Positions 55,701-64,000 of a stretch of DNA of 64,000 bases are shown here, one piece after another. Each line of letters opens with the position of its first letter. The first letter of the stretch is position 1. The stretch spans positions 248,001 through 312,000 of the forward strand of contig CAJNDT010005919.1 of the NCBI GenBank assembly GCA_905221615.1. The letters run 5' to 3'. The notes beneath the pieces were generated by a model, which saw only the letters and a program-made list of their open reading frames with translations, was not told the origin of the DNA and made no database searches. The stretch comes from Symbiodinium sp. CCMP2592. Lineage: Eukaryota > Sar > Dinophyceae > Suessiales > Symbiodiniaceae. A program made the translations under genes and the position numbers.

Positions 55701-57728
55701 GGCTCTCCTGACCTCTGCGCCCCCTTTGCCTTGAGGAGCACTGAGCGTGACGTCTTTGGGAAGGAGCTCCTGCGGTGCTTTTCGCGGGCTCTTCTGGGTA
55801 CCACAGCTGCCCTTGAGAAAGCTGGCATTGAGTCTATAGCTGTCAATGATGTGCTATCTGGGGCCCAATGGAGCGTTGATGTGGTCTTCCCCTGGCGCGG
55901 CAGCTCGCACATCAATGTTCTGGAGCTCGCCACGATTGTCGCTCTTCACCGCCGCCTTGCTGTCTCTCACGCCGACCGGCGCGTCGTTATCTTTGTTGAC
56001 AGCCAGGTCGCAAAAAGTGCCGCGGCAAAGGGGCGTTCCTCTTCAAAGGCCTTGGGTTTTGCCCTCCTGAGATCCTCTGCCACGCAACTCGCCTTTGGGC
56101 TCTTTGTCTCCTACGGCTTTGCGCCTACTAGGCTAAATGTGGCCGATGATCCGACTCGCTTTGCTGAGCTCCGCACCCCTGCCGACCATTGCCTTTTTGA
56201 GCTGTTGCCAGAAACCGTCTGGCATGCTGTGTCTGCCCTTCGCATGCGGCGTCCTCTCGCCTCCTGGGCCCGGCTCTTCCTTATGGCTTCGGTGCGGCTT
56301 TTGCCTGACAGTGGTCGTCTCATGTCCCTCCTCGCGGGCCCCTTCTCTCCTTGGTTCCAACCGGGGCCGGGCCACTGCCGACTGGACTTTGATTCCACCT
56401 TGGGCTTTCCTGGTGAGGGACCTTCTGGCTTTACGGCCCTTCCTCTTGGTCCTCCCTTTCGGGGCTCTGGCCTCCCTTCTTCTTTCCGGCCTTCGGGCCC
56501 TCGTGCTGGCTCCCACTGCTTTGACTTCGTGGTTGAGCCCCTTTCTCCCTTTGCAAAGGTTTCTGCCAATCACTCCTGTCCTCTGGACTTTGATGCCACC
56601 TTGGGCTTTCCTGGTGAGGGTTGGGTTTTCTTCAGGTTCTGGGTTTCTGTAGCTACTGCCATGGCCGTTGTCGCTCCGCGGACGCCTGCCGAACAAGAGA
56701 GAGCTCTGCGGCGCTCCCCTGTGCTACTTGTGGCCGACCGCGTGATCCGACCGGTGACCCGAAACAACCGGGAGCGACTAGCTGCAGGTTTCGATGAATG
56801 GCTTCTGGAAGCACACGGCGTGTCCTTACGTGGTATTCTGGATGCCCCTGGCGATGTGTCTGAAAAGGTCGCAGGCTTATTGGTGGCCTATGGTCAGGCT
56901 CTTTTCCGTGGAGGCCAGCCCTACTACAAGTACTCTGAAACTATAAATGCTGTTGCTGCACTTAAGCCGAGTATCCGGCGCAGCCTTAGCTATGCTTGGG
57001 ACTTGGCGTTTGCTTGGCTGACGGAGGAGCCCCACTGCCACCACAAGGCCATGCCACTTGGGATTTTGTTGGCTATACTGACTGCTGCTCTGGCTTGGGG
57101 CTGGGCTGCTGAAGCAGCCATCTTCGCAATGTCCTGGACGGGTTTTCTTCGGCCGGGGGAGGCACTGAGTGCCCGCCGGTCCGACCTGATTCTCCCCAGA
57201 GATGCTGCCCCTGGCACACAGCATGCCTTACTGGTTATTCGAAACCCCAAGACACGGGGCCGTGCGGCTCGCCACCAGAGCGCCCGGATCGACCCGGTCG
57301 ACATTATCGAGCTTCTTGACGCTGTGTTTGGAGCCCTGCCCAGCCATGCTCTGCTTTGGCCCCAGTCTGGTGCAACCTTGCGCAGGAGACTTGAGCAATT
57401 GCAAGAGCGCCTCGGTTTGCTGGAGCAGGGAAAACCGGTCTTTGACTTGAGCTCTTTTCGACCGGGCGGCGCAACGTGGGCTTTAAGCTTAACAGAAAAC
57501 TCAGAACTTGTTCGACGTCGTGGACGCTGGCTTTCTCTCCGCGTTATGGATATCTACCTGCAAGAGGTTGTGGCAATCACTTATCTGCCCTCTTTGGACA
57601 CGAACACTCGTGAGTGCATCGATGCCTTGGCGGCCGAATTCCCTGCCACGCTGCAACGGGTGCGATTTTTCATCTCGCGGGCCATACCACGAGCGGTCTG
57701 GTATTCTTTACTCAGGCCTTCTTCTTGA
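52767..57728 (+). CDS. pol: Retrotransposon pol: RT, RNase H with nested methyltransferase-like domain, tyrosine recombinase
   Basis: About 1,653 residues counted from the frameshift site. The same frame is open back to 51108, which I attribute to the gag lesion. Order of parts: a Pro/Ser/Cys-rich linker (1-200). RT with YKDPTRDRQIGDRRVPNAGE, motif A SDRKDFYHQ (Asp at nt 54174, residue 470), LFQGDHMGVEFA (about 530) and VIDDLVG (Asp-Asp from nt 54501, residue 579). RNase H start FATDAS (nt 55032, residue 756). A methyltransferase-like stretch (about 825-1010) with VLDVLEIGCCGGF and APPCPLCG. The rest of RNase H, with HINVLELAT (Glu 1053), FVDSQVA (Asp 1078) and NVADDPTR (Asp 1127). A linker with the twice-repeated LDFDxTLGFPGEG. 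Tyrosine recombinase with FLRPGEAL (Arg 1462), NPKTRG (Lys 1495), SSFRPGGATWA (Arg 1565), RRGRW (Trp 1588) and MDIYLQE (Tyr 1597). It copies the element RNA and integrates the product. The usual His of the HxxR box is Ser here. GC content is visibly higher than in the flanking repeats. Confidence 0.88.
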   Translation, partial: AGPVNFSVGAPLVLPPAAADASASAVPPLFSASRGQPPTRKQPGVGNCTVLGKGSLFSPPCGSAPASVCDGPSAVSCTPARACAADGASSLQPNVGAANPAFCSCPGASFEDLSGLPRPSPNAGPRDQFDATLSFREWSAALPRWVLDSRTPFAALLARTLLSPASRWGPAPPSATFPLPLPHLGLFEASGPRLSKALWRRLRLRRVLHVLVLALNYAYEGLRFLPYELLWREPNTHQRRVYDRLMRHLVACDSRTERFPLPPGRSGPESLARLLHLEHVSQVLLSDGHGYSGPSGPSACPADLLSGPIGDSSFGGRPDDRPELRPYRPLDTSRLKLTGRGLWDAEPWLQGSLWLPFVEPACMLHGRSVTSTDCPNFEAEDRAENRDLALLWSSQGLLALAPGDPNPGYQSRVFNAYKDPTRDRQIGDRRVPNAGERHMKGPSSHLPPGFLLSALEVPKFRSQITGYCSDRKDFYHQFKITPERALTNSLAFSYGAEELGPDTFARSPVLWEEPPAADLASRWTPCFNSLFQGDHMGVEFALAAHAALLRYGGALPSHSLLQNHAAFPLGNTVQALVIDDLVGVSIIPSSADPKGPSPARELHKAAGEVYDRFSVLGSPEKDVEGETLFTAIGAELDSRRACVRSGLVTAAAPLGRRLSLAAISLRAARLPITSSGLISRLTGAWTSAFLFRRCCMVVLSEAFGVANLAAEDPKSSKRAIPLSRRLSQELVLASVLSPLACADLTAGLADRVFATDASLARGAACSCILPPAVSRSLWQNGDRRGAYSRLEEGPRTLLKAAGLAPYQEDILEDTVQASSSQAVPFVLDVLEIGCCGGFLGGPGLRDGLDLGPLISPSASRHYDVTSASFVGWLSDALQEGLVRSLLIAPPCPLCGPHSGCAYAKRCLAIFALARASDVPALLLLPGPAYAALSPEIDRLCSVGAALRWLSLERLGALSPGSCACLSTKLDVGALDAFAGSPDLCAPFALRSTERDVFGKELLRCFSRALLGTTAALEKAGIESIAVNDVLSGAQWSVDVVFPWRGSSHINVLELATIVALHRRLAVSHADRRVVIFVDSQVAKSAAAKGRSSSKALGFALLRSSATQLAFGLFVSYGFAPTRLNVADDPTRFAELRTPADHCLFELLPETVWHAVSALRMRRPLASWARLFLMASVRLLPDSGRLMSLLAGPFSPWFQPGPGHCRLDFDSTLGFPGEGPSGFTALPLGPPFRGSGLPSSFRPSGPRAGSHCFDFVVEPLSPFAKVSANHSCPLDFDATLGFPGEGWVFFRFWVSVATAMAVVAPRTPAEQERALRRSPVLLVADRVIRPVTRNNRERLAAGFDEWLLEAHGVSLRGILDAPGDVSEKVAGLLVAYGQALFRGGQPYYKYSETINAVAALKPSIRRSLSYAWDLAFAWLTEEPHCHHKAMPLGILLAILTAALAWGWAAEAAIFAMSWTGFLRPGEALSARRSDLILPRDAAPGTQHALLVIRNPKTRGRAARHQSARIDPVDIIELLDAVFGALPSHALLWPQSGATLRRRLEQLQERLGLLEQGKPVFDLSSFRPGGATWALSLTENSELVRRRGRWLSLRVMDIYLQEVVAITYLPSLDTNTRECIDALAAEFPATLQRVRFFISRAIPRAVWYSLLRPSS
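56382..56621 (+). repeat. Internal 39-bp direct repeat in pol linker
   Basis: The codons for LDFDSTLGFPGEG (56382-56420) return as LDFDATLGFPGEG (56583-56621), exactly 201 bp or 67 codons apart, so the frame is kept. A looser relative, DQFDATLSFREW, lies at about 53149. The spacer is Pro/Phe-rich between RNase H and the recombinase. Confidence 0.75.
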
Positions 57729-57793
57729 GCAACTGCGGGAAAAGTTTGGTTGAGGTTGAAAGCTATACATGTGTGGCTCTTGCTGGGATGATC

Positions 57794-57955
57794 TGGATAC
57801 TTGTACAGAGGTGGCTCATTGCTCCCCCGGCTTCTCAGCCCCGTGGAGCAATGGCCACCTTCGGGAGTGGCTCCGGCTTTGCCTTCGCTGCCACGTATGG
57901 CTTACCGATCTCATGCCTGGGCTGGCGGAAAATATGTGCGAAGCTCGGCTGCTTG
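57794..57955 (+). repeat. Split direct repeat B1 (internal)
   Basis: 162 bp from TGGATACTTGTACAGAGG to CTCGGCTGCTTG. It looks identical to B2 and abuts A2 without a gap. Confidence 0.92.
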
Positions 57956-57969
57956 ATAAGTAAGCTGCC
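57947..57969. other. Recombinase core-like site at the B1/A2 joint
   Basis: GGCTGCTT (57947-57954) and AAGCTGCC (57962-57969) are inverted arms with one mismatch around the 7-bp spacer GATAAGT. Tyrosine recombinases bind two inverted arms around a 6-8 bp crossover region. The same joint would form if the outer ends B2 and A1 were closed into a circle. The TG at 57954-57955 is the dinucleotide shared with the target. Confidence 0.6.
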
Positions 57970-58006
57970 TGCGAAGCCTTCAGTTTCCGTCGTTGCTCAA
58001 GTTCAC
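57956..58006 (+). repeat. Split direct repeat A2 (internal)
   Basis: 51 bp identical to A1. It is followed by a 17-bp pyrimidine-rich spacer (58007-58023) before B2. Confidence 0.92.
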
Positions 58007-58023
58007 CCGCCCTCCCTCCCTTG

Positions 58024-58185
58024 TGGATACTTGTACAGAGGTGGCTCATTGCTCCCCCGGCTTCTCAGCCCCGTGGAGCAATGGCCACCTTCGGGAGTGG
58101 CTCCGGCTTTGCCTTCGCTGCCACGTATGGCTTACCGATCTCATGCCTGGGCTGGCGGAAAATATGTGCGAAGCTCGGCTGCTTG
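58024..58185 (+). repeat. Split direct repeat B2 (right end)
   Basis: 162 bp matching B1 at an offset of 230. Its last bases CTGCTTG are followed directly by host TATCG, which completes the target palindrome. Confidence 0.92.
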
Positions 58186-59070
58186 TATCGTCTTTACCTG
58201 GTACAGTGCTATTCTTTCCTTTCAGGATTTCATCCGCAATGCTACGAAAGCCGAAATCTGAAAACGGTGTACGCAGTCTTAAACTGTTGGCCACGGACAG
58301 CTGGAGCTACTGGGCGTGATGCATCAATTGTTGCTGATGACCTGAATACGATCCTTCGTGATGATCTCGAGTGTGCAGTTGCTACTGTGGAGGAGACTCG
58401 TCGCCGTGCCGAAATGTCGCAGCAGGCCCAGCCAAAGTATCCAACGCACCTTCTTCCGGGAAAAGGTGAAGGGAGTGGCAAAGCCAAGAGCCAATTCAAG
58501 GCCGCTGGTCTCCCCGACCGTGAACGTCATCGTCGCTGCCAGCGCTAATGGGATGCTGATGATGACGGTTGTGGTGGAACTGGTCCGGATCCGGGCGGTC
58601 CTTTTGGAGTGGCTGGGGGAGCAACTGTGGGATGGAGCTGGCGCTGATCCCAGATCTTTCGTGTGCCGAAATTTTCCATGTGCTTGCGCAGGTAAGTTCG
58701 CCCGGCCAACGACTTACTGGCGGCAAAAGCTGTTTTTTTGCGTGCGATGCGCACCCCCTCACGAGCGTGCTTTTCCAGCCGCATAAATAGTTAGCTTTTG
58801 AACCGCTGCGTAACTTTCTTGCAACGTCGATGGTGTCGGAGGCAGCTCCATGCCGATCACTGAGGCTCCGCGCCGAGTAATGATCTTCCACGTGCAGGCT
58901 GGTTCTGCTTGGTTTTCCACTATGCGGGCAGGGTGTAGTTTGGCGTCGCGCCGTGTGTAGGACTTTATGTGATCGTGTGCAGTCATCATGTTGTTTGTTC
59001 ATGCGACCGATGCTCCTGCCCGCTGAGCAAAAAGGAGTAGCGTATCCTGAAGCTCATGGCTTAACGGTTC
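58186..59070 (+). pseudogene. Family B relic, right part after the retrotransposon
   Basis: Equivalent to 25303-26195. The frame reading DASIVADDLNTILRDDLECA (about 58318-58548) is unchanged from copy 1. It ends with GAGCAAAAAGGAGTAGCGTA and CTCATGGCTTAACGGTTCTC. Confidence 0.55.
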
Positions 59071-59900
59071 TCGGTTTATGGTGTATCAACTGAAACCAAT
59101 CGGTGTCACGATCTCAGGAAGCGATGTCGTGCTCAAAGTTCAGCGTATGACGGTTGCAGCACGGTTTGTGTAAGCTCTATCCGGTAAGGTACTCTTATGT
59201 TACATATGCCGCTCTGGTGGCCGAAACTGTGTAGTTTTGGGGTTTAGCAACAAAATGCATGGTGGATACGACTACGTGATTTTTGGGTAGGGTTACTTTT
59301 CGACGATAGCTAGTCTAGAGTCTAGATTGGCGCAGGGAAGGTTGGGCGTAGTTTTTTGTGTTCTGCTGTTAATTATGCAGTTGAAGCCTTGGTGTTCGAG
59401 AGCTTGCAGTTTTGGGGTTTCAGGTCTAAAATTAAGTATGCAACGGAAGCTGTGGCAGACTGGACGGGCTACTCATATGGTTTAGGCTCTAAACTTGAAA
59501 CACGGTGTCTGACACTACGCCATTGTAGGGTTTGCATGCTTGTGAACGATGGCTGGTCTAGATTGGTGCTGAACTGTTCTGCGAGCACGGTGTCTAAATA
59601 TAGAAACCACAGCTAGGAACTATCCCTGCTGCAGCCTCGATCCCTCGCCGCGGTTTAAAGGAGATATAGCCGGATCTTTGAGGGTCGCGAAACAGTTCGT
59701 GGAAGCTCTAACCGCTTCAAGCCGATAAGGTATTCTTATATAGCAGAAGCTTGTGTGGCCGAGACTGTGTAATTTAAGAGTTTAATGCTTAAACTTGAGT
59801 AAGCAACAAGAGACATGGTGGCCGACGCCACGTGATTTTCGGCGCGGAATGACGATAGCTCGTTTCGTTTGGTGATGGGATGCTGAGTGTATTTACAAAT
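59071..59900 (+). repeat. Satellite array, copy 2 block e
   Basis: Equivalent to 26196-27010. A GTCTAGA word is doubled near 59312-59325, a slippage difference from copy 1. Confidence 0.8.
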
Positions 59901-60769
59901 TGAAACGCACCTCGTGACGAGGTACGAGTTACGACTATGTGTGCTAGCGTCGTCTATTCTTCCCACCGAAGCCATCGTAGGTGTATCGGCTACAAACGTC
60001 GCTCGACAGGGCTGACGTGCTTGCAGTCAGTCGGTGTGAGCCAGAGATAGCTTGACTTGGAATGGCTCGGAAGACTTGAATCCATCCGATGCCATTCTGG
60101 CTAAAGTCCGCCTGTTCAGGGAGGAATTGTGGGGGAAGCGAAGGGGAACGTGGATAGGATCCATGCGAGATGTCGAAGCCTCCTCCGTCCCCGTAACAGC
60201 TACTGTGTGGAGTAGCCGGGGATGGAGACTGCTACTCGTCCTACATGTGAGGGATGTCGAGAAGCTCAAGCTTGGCAAGGTCACGGTGAAGGAGATGCAG
60301 AAAGGGTGGGTCGACTGGGCTATCGCCCTGGATTGTATTCGTTACTTCCTGTGAAAGGTGAGGAAGAAGGTGATCGCTAGAGTTGCTAGAGGCCCTCGTC
60401 GGGATACGTTTCTGGGTCGCAGGGCGAGGACAGGCTATGACGACCAAGTGCCCGTCTATCTTTTTTATGCTAGTTTCAATGATCTATTTCACGAACTGCG
60501 AGCTACAGCTGCAGTGGATAAGAAGAGACCTTAACCGCCTAGCGGACGATCTCACGTTCCAGATCCCGGGCTCCAGATCCCGGGCTGAGGATAGACCTCA
60601 AGGTAGAGGAGTTGGTCTGCAGGATATTGGGCCGGCTACTCGTGTGCTCTGATAGTTTCAAGCGTAGCCGTGTTAGGTGTTTCTCAGTCGTCGCTCGGCT
60701 AGCACGTACTCTGGTGCTGCTGCTGATGATGGTGGGATGGAGGATGCTAGTGCGCTCGTCGATGTCGCT
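59901..60769 (+). pseudogene. Family C relic, copy 2
   Basis: Equivalent to 27011-27890. The frame now reads ELQLQWIRRDLNRLADDLTF at about 60500-60560. A stretch near 60715 (ACTATTCGGTGGGTTGC in copy 1) is missing. Confidence 0.6.
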
Positions 60770-61720
60770 GATCTTGGTGGGCATGGATGCCGTTGCCACA
60801 AACCAGTGCACCTCTGCTTCCTTAGAGGTATGGCGGTGCCAACGAGCAACCGACAGCTGCTTTTCTTGAGGGTGTATCATGCTGCCATTGCCAGGACCAA
60901 GTGCTTCCAGTGCTAGCGCATTTGCTGCGAGTGTGGTGGTCTTCGATGCGAGGCAATGCTCATCACACTGCAGCTCGCGAAGGGTCAAGAGCGTCGGAGA
61001 GACGTGACCGGGCGAGGCATGAATCCTTTTGAAGGCGACGTTGTTCGGAAGGCGAGGCCAGTACGGAAGAAAGCCGCCCTTAAGGGCTACCTATTCATCG
61101 TTGACAGGTTGTGCCAGGATAGCAGGACTTATGCTGTATCCTGTAACCCTCACCAGTGCCGGTTACACTCGTTCGAATTATTTGCCCAGACCTGGAAGGT
61201 TAAAGGCCCAACGCAGATTGGCAATTGGGTCAAGCAGAACGGTGTCCCAAGCTGCGCGCCGCCGTGGTGACATCCCATCATGCCGTTTGACTGACTTCGA
61301 CGAAGTTGTGACAACCTGTGTGCAGCAGGACCTAACGTCCGTGCCAAGTGATACGCCTGTCGTCTTTACCTGGTAGGCTGCTATTCTTTTCTTTCAGTAT
61401 GCGTTCTTGGGTTTGGCCACTGACAACTGGAGCTCACGGGGCGTGATGCATCAGTTGTTGCTGATGACCTGAGTACTATCCTGCATGATGGTCTCGAGTA
61501 TGCAGTTGCTAGTGTGGAGGAGCATCGTCGCCAGGCCGAAATGTCCCAGCAGGCCCGGCCAAAGTATCCAGTTTCCACACACTCATTGTCTTTCTGGTAC
61601 CTAGCTGCGTGCCCAAGGCTCTCGTCCATGCAGCTCTACCTAGGTTGATTGGAAACTGTTTACAGCGCGGCCGCGATTCCGCAGTTTGGTGGGGCCACGA
61701 TGCCCCTGAAAGCAGCGTCA
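60770..61720 (+). pseudogene. Family B relic, copy 2
   Basis: Equivalent to 27891-28845. The open frame at 60956-61270 is the longest intact version of this part, from KKAALKGYLFIVDRLCQDSR to the stop after CAPPW. Copy 1 is shifted by two extra bases near 28303. Confidence 0.5.
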
Positions 61721-64000
61721 AGGTATTCTTACAGTAAGTATGCGCGGAGGCTTTCGCGTTCGAGGCACTTTAATTGTGAGGTTTCAGGTCTACACTTAAT
61801 TGCGCAACAACGGACACACTACGTGATTGTCGTGTCTGGGTGCTGATGGACGACAGCTTGCCTAGGTTGTTGTTGAGATGTTGAGCATATGTCGCTGTTG
61901 CGGAGTTCCAATCGGTAAGGTGTTCTTACGCTAAGTATGCAGGGGGGAAGTGTTGGTGATCTTGGTCGCCGAGACTTTGTAAGTTTAGGTTTGAGGCGCT
62001 TCAGGCGTGGTGATTTGCCTTACATGAGTTTCGGATTTTGGATTCTGATGGACGTTAGTTCGTCTAGATCGGTACTGGGATGTTGAGCGTAGTTAGTTGA
62101 ACAAATTGAAACCGCCCGTTGTCGCTGATCTAATGAAGCGATGTCGTGCTACTGAGTCTTCAGTGTGCTATGGTTACGAAACGGTTGGTGTAAGCTCCAA
62201 CCGATAGGGTATTCCCAGGAAAAGCACGCAGCGGAAGCTCTGGTGGGCGAGAGAGTGTAATTTTAGGGTTTCAGGTCGACACTTACAGAAGCAACGAAAG
62301 ACATGGTGGCTTACGCTACGGCTTGCATAGTCTATGACGATAGCTAGTCAGCTAGTCTAGCTTGGTGCTGTGTCGTTGAGTGTAGCTGTACAAACTCAAA
62401 ACCATCGGTGTCACTGATCTCAGCACGCGTCAGCGTGTGGTTGTTAGGAAACGGTCAGCGTGTGATTGTTAGGAAACGGTTTGTGTAAGAGCGTAAGCTG
62501 TAACCGATACGGTGTTCGATGTTAAACATGCAGCGGAAGCTTTGGTGGCTGCGACTGTCACTTCTAGGGTTTTAGGTCCATTAAGTAAGCAACGAAAGAC
62601 ATGGTAGCTTATGCTACATGATTGTCGGTTTTGGGTTCTGTTGGACAGTAGCTCGTCTAGATTGCCGCAGCCATGTTGAGCGTAGTTAAACAAACTGAAG
62701 CGAAGCGGTGTCGCTGATCTCATGAAGCGGTGTTGTGCGCAAGAGTATACAAAATATGAGGGTTACGTTACGGCTTGTGTGTTCTCTGACCCATTAGGTT
62801 TTCTTCAGGTATGTGTGCAGCAGAAGCTTCGGTAACCGAAGCTGTGTCGTTTTAGGGTTTGGGACACTTACTTCAGGAACAGCAGGCGTGGTGGTTCATA
62901 CTTTATGATTGTAAGGTTTGGGTTCTGATGGGCGATAGTCTAGATTGGTGCTGCGATGTTGAGCGCAGTTGACCAAATTGAAAGCAATCGGTGTCGCTGA
63001 TCTCAGAGATGTCGTGCTCAAGACTCTTCAGGCTATGATGGTTACGACACGGCTGTGTGACTAGCCGATGAGATATTCTTATGTTAAGTATGCAAAGGAG
63101 GCTTTGGTGCACGGCGGCTTAGGCTGCGTGATTGTCGGGTTTGGGTATTGATCGACGATGTAGCTCGTCTTGTGTGGTGGTGTGGTGCTGAGGGTAGCAA
63201 CAAACTGAAACCCGTCGGTGTCGTTGATCTCATGAAGCATCTGCGTGTGATGGTCAGGAAGCGGATTGTGTAGGATCTAAGCTAAGGTTTGCGTGTTAAG
63301 TGTGCAGCGGAAGCTTTCCGAGACTGTGTACATTTGGGGTTTGAGGCAATTAAGCAACAAAAGGCATGGTGGCTTGCTTACGCTACGTGATTTTCGGGTT
63401 TGGGCATTGATGGACGGTGGCTAGTGTGGATTGGTGCTGGGATCTTAAGCCTAGCTGAGCAAACTGAAACCAATCGGTGTCGCTGAGCTCATGAAGCGTT
63501 GTCGTGCTCAACAGTTTTGAGCGCATGATGGTTACAACACGGGTTGTGTAAGCTCTAGCCAGTAAGGCTTTCTTGGATTCAGTGTGCAACGGAAGCTTTG
63601 ATTGCTGAGACAGAGCGAGTTTAGGGTTTCAGGTCTACACTTAATTAAGAAAAAAAGGATATGGTGGCTTACGCTACGTGATTTTCGGGCTTGCCAGGGT
63701 AGTGCTGAGATGTTGGGCGTAGTCGAACATCACGAAACGGTTTATGTAAGCTCTAACCGATAAGTTGTTGTTATGTTACGTGCGTGTGCGACGGAAGCTT
63801 TGGTCTTTGGTGGCCGCACTGTTCCAGTTTAGGGTTTAAGGTCTACACTTAACACTTACAAGTAGGCAACCAAAGACATGGTGGCTTACGCTACATGATT
63901 TTCTGGCTTGGGTACTGATGGACGATAACTAGTCTAGCTTGGTGATGAGTTGTTAAGTGTACATGCATAAATTCAAGCCTATCTGGGCCTATCTGTGTCG
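61721..64000 (+). repeat. Satellite array, copy 2 block f (runs out of the window)
   Basis: Equivalent to 28846-31107. It contains only the first of the two 1.5-kb higher-order repeats. Near 63800 and 63845 short words (TCTTTGG, AACACTTA) are doubled relative to copy 1. Confidence 0.85.

Larger units (their letters stand above)
50091..58185 (+). mobile_element. DIRS-order (PAT/Ngaro-like) tyrosine-recombinase retrotransposon, 8,095 bp
   Basis: The element is delimited exactly by comparison with its empty site in copy 1 (25302/25303). Its repeats have the order A1 (51 bp), genes, B1 (162 bp) directly joined to A2 (51 bp), 17 bp, B2 (162 bp). This is the split direct repeat layout known from PAT and Ngaro elements and differs from LTRs. 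There is no target duplication. A TG is common to the target and to both element ends. It encodes ORF1, a gag-like protein, and a pol with reverse transcriptase, RNase H, a methyltransferase-like domain and a tyrosine recombinase, all on the plus strand. No integrase of DDE type is present. A1/A2 and B1/B2 look identical and the pol frame is fully open, so the insertion is probably young. The gag region has one apparent frameshift. Confidence 0.93.
35150..64000 (+). repeat. Tandem segmental duplication, copy 2 (incomplete at window end)
   Basis: This starts with GACGTTTCAATGAACG, as at 9582, and at 64000 has reached the equivalent of about 31.1 kb. Roughly 4 kb of the copy should follow outside the window. 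It lacks the TTAA element of copy 1 and carries the 8,095-bp retrotransposon. Smaller differences include loss of 26 bp near 36265 and of a GGCCGAAAC stretch near 48646. Confidence 0.9.

Noticed and set aside
50091..58006. A1 and A2 as LTRs of an LTR retrotransposon
   Set aside because: A second pair of repeats (B1/B2) surrounds A2, there is no TG...CA end structure and no target duplication, and pol has a tyrosine recombinase instead of a DDE integrase.
2041..64000. Spliced-leader, 5S rRNA or tRNA genes within the satellite
   Set aside because: The phrase TGCTCAAGAGTC resembles the end of the dinoflagellate spliced leader only over GCTCAAG. The rest of the leader is absent, and no cloverleaf or 5S boxes were recognised by eye.

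Overview
This window looks like a gene-poor, repeat-built stretch of a dinoflagellate nuclear genome, probably Symbiodiniaceae or a relative. The evidence is the protein style of the retroelements. They carry the reverse transcriptase word DRKDFYHQ, the motif B word LFQGDHMGVEF, tyrosine-recombinase relics with WTSSRSDDLQG and RTKTSGAG, and RNase H relics with MTTKYPS. From memory, all of these are typical of dinoflagellate retroelement proteins. No rRNA, tRNA, spliced-leader gene or convincing host protein gene was found. The species assignment is inference.

Layout. Positions 1-1075 are a degenerate G/T-rich repeat of about 80 bp. Positions 1.1-9.6 kb hold a mosaic: a block of a satellite with a unit of about 200-300 bp, a decayed tyrosine-recombinase gene (4.07-4.75 kb), local direct duplications (5.2-6.7 kb), a decayed reverse transcriptase (8.57-8.9 kb) and a copy of a recurrent repeat called family B here. 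From 9582 the window is two head-to-tail copies of a segment of about 25.57 kb. Copy 1 is 9582-35149. Copy 2 starts at 35150 and is cut by the window end. Each copy alternates satellite blocks with family B (a former coding sequence of unknown function) and family C (RNase H-like relics of a retroelement).

The two copies differ by two large insertions. Copy 1 alone carries a 762-bp terminal-inverted-repeat element at a TTAA site (21682-22443), filled with an 11/12-bp minisatellite. Copy 2 alone carries an apparently young 8,095-bp tyrosine-recombinase retrotransposon (50091-58185). The matching empty site is in copy 1 at 25302/25303.

That retrotransposon is the main content of the window. 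Its ends are split direct repeats in the order A1, genes, B1-A2, B2, as in PAT/Ngaro-type members of the DIRS order. It has no target-site duplication beyond a shared TG. It encodes ORF1, with a viroplasmin-like hybrid-binding domain. ORF1 ends in a TGATG stop-start overlap with a gag-like ORF. The gag-like ORF appears broken by one extra nucleotide and ends just after an A AAA AAG heptamer in the correct phase for a -1 shift into pol. Pol carries reverse transcriptase, an RNase H interrupted by a methyltransferase-like domain, and a tyrosine recombinase. The work flow suggested by the parts is translation of three overlapping frames, reverse transcription into a circle, and recombinase-mediated integration.
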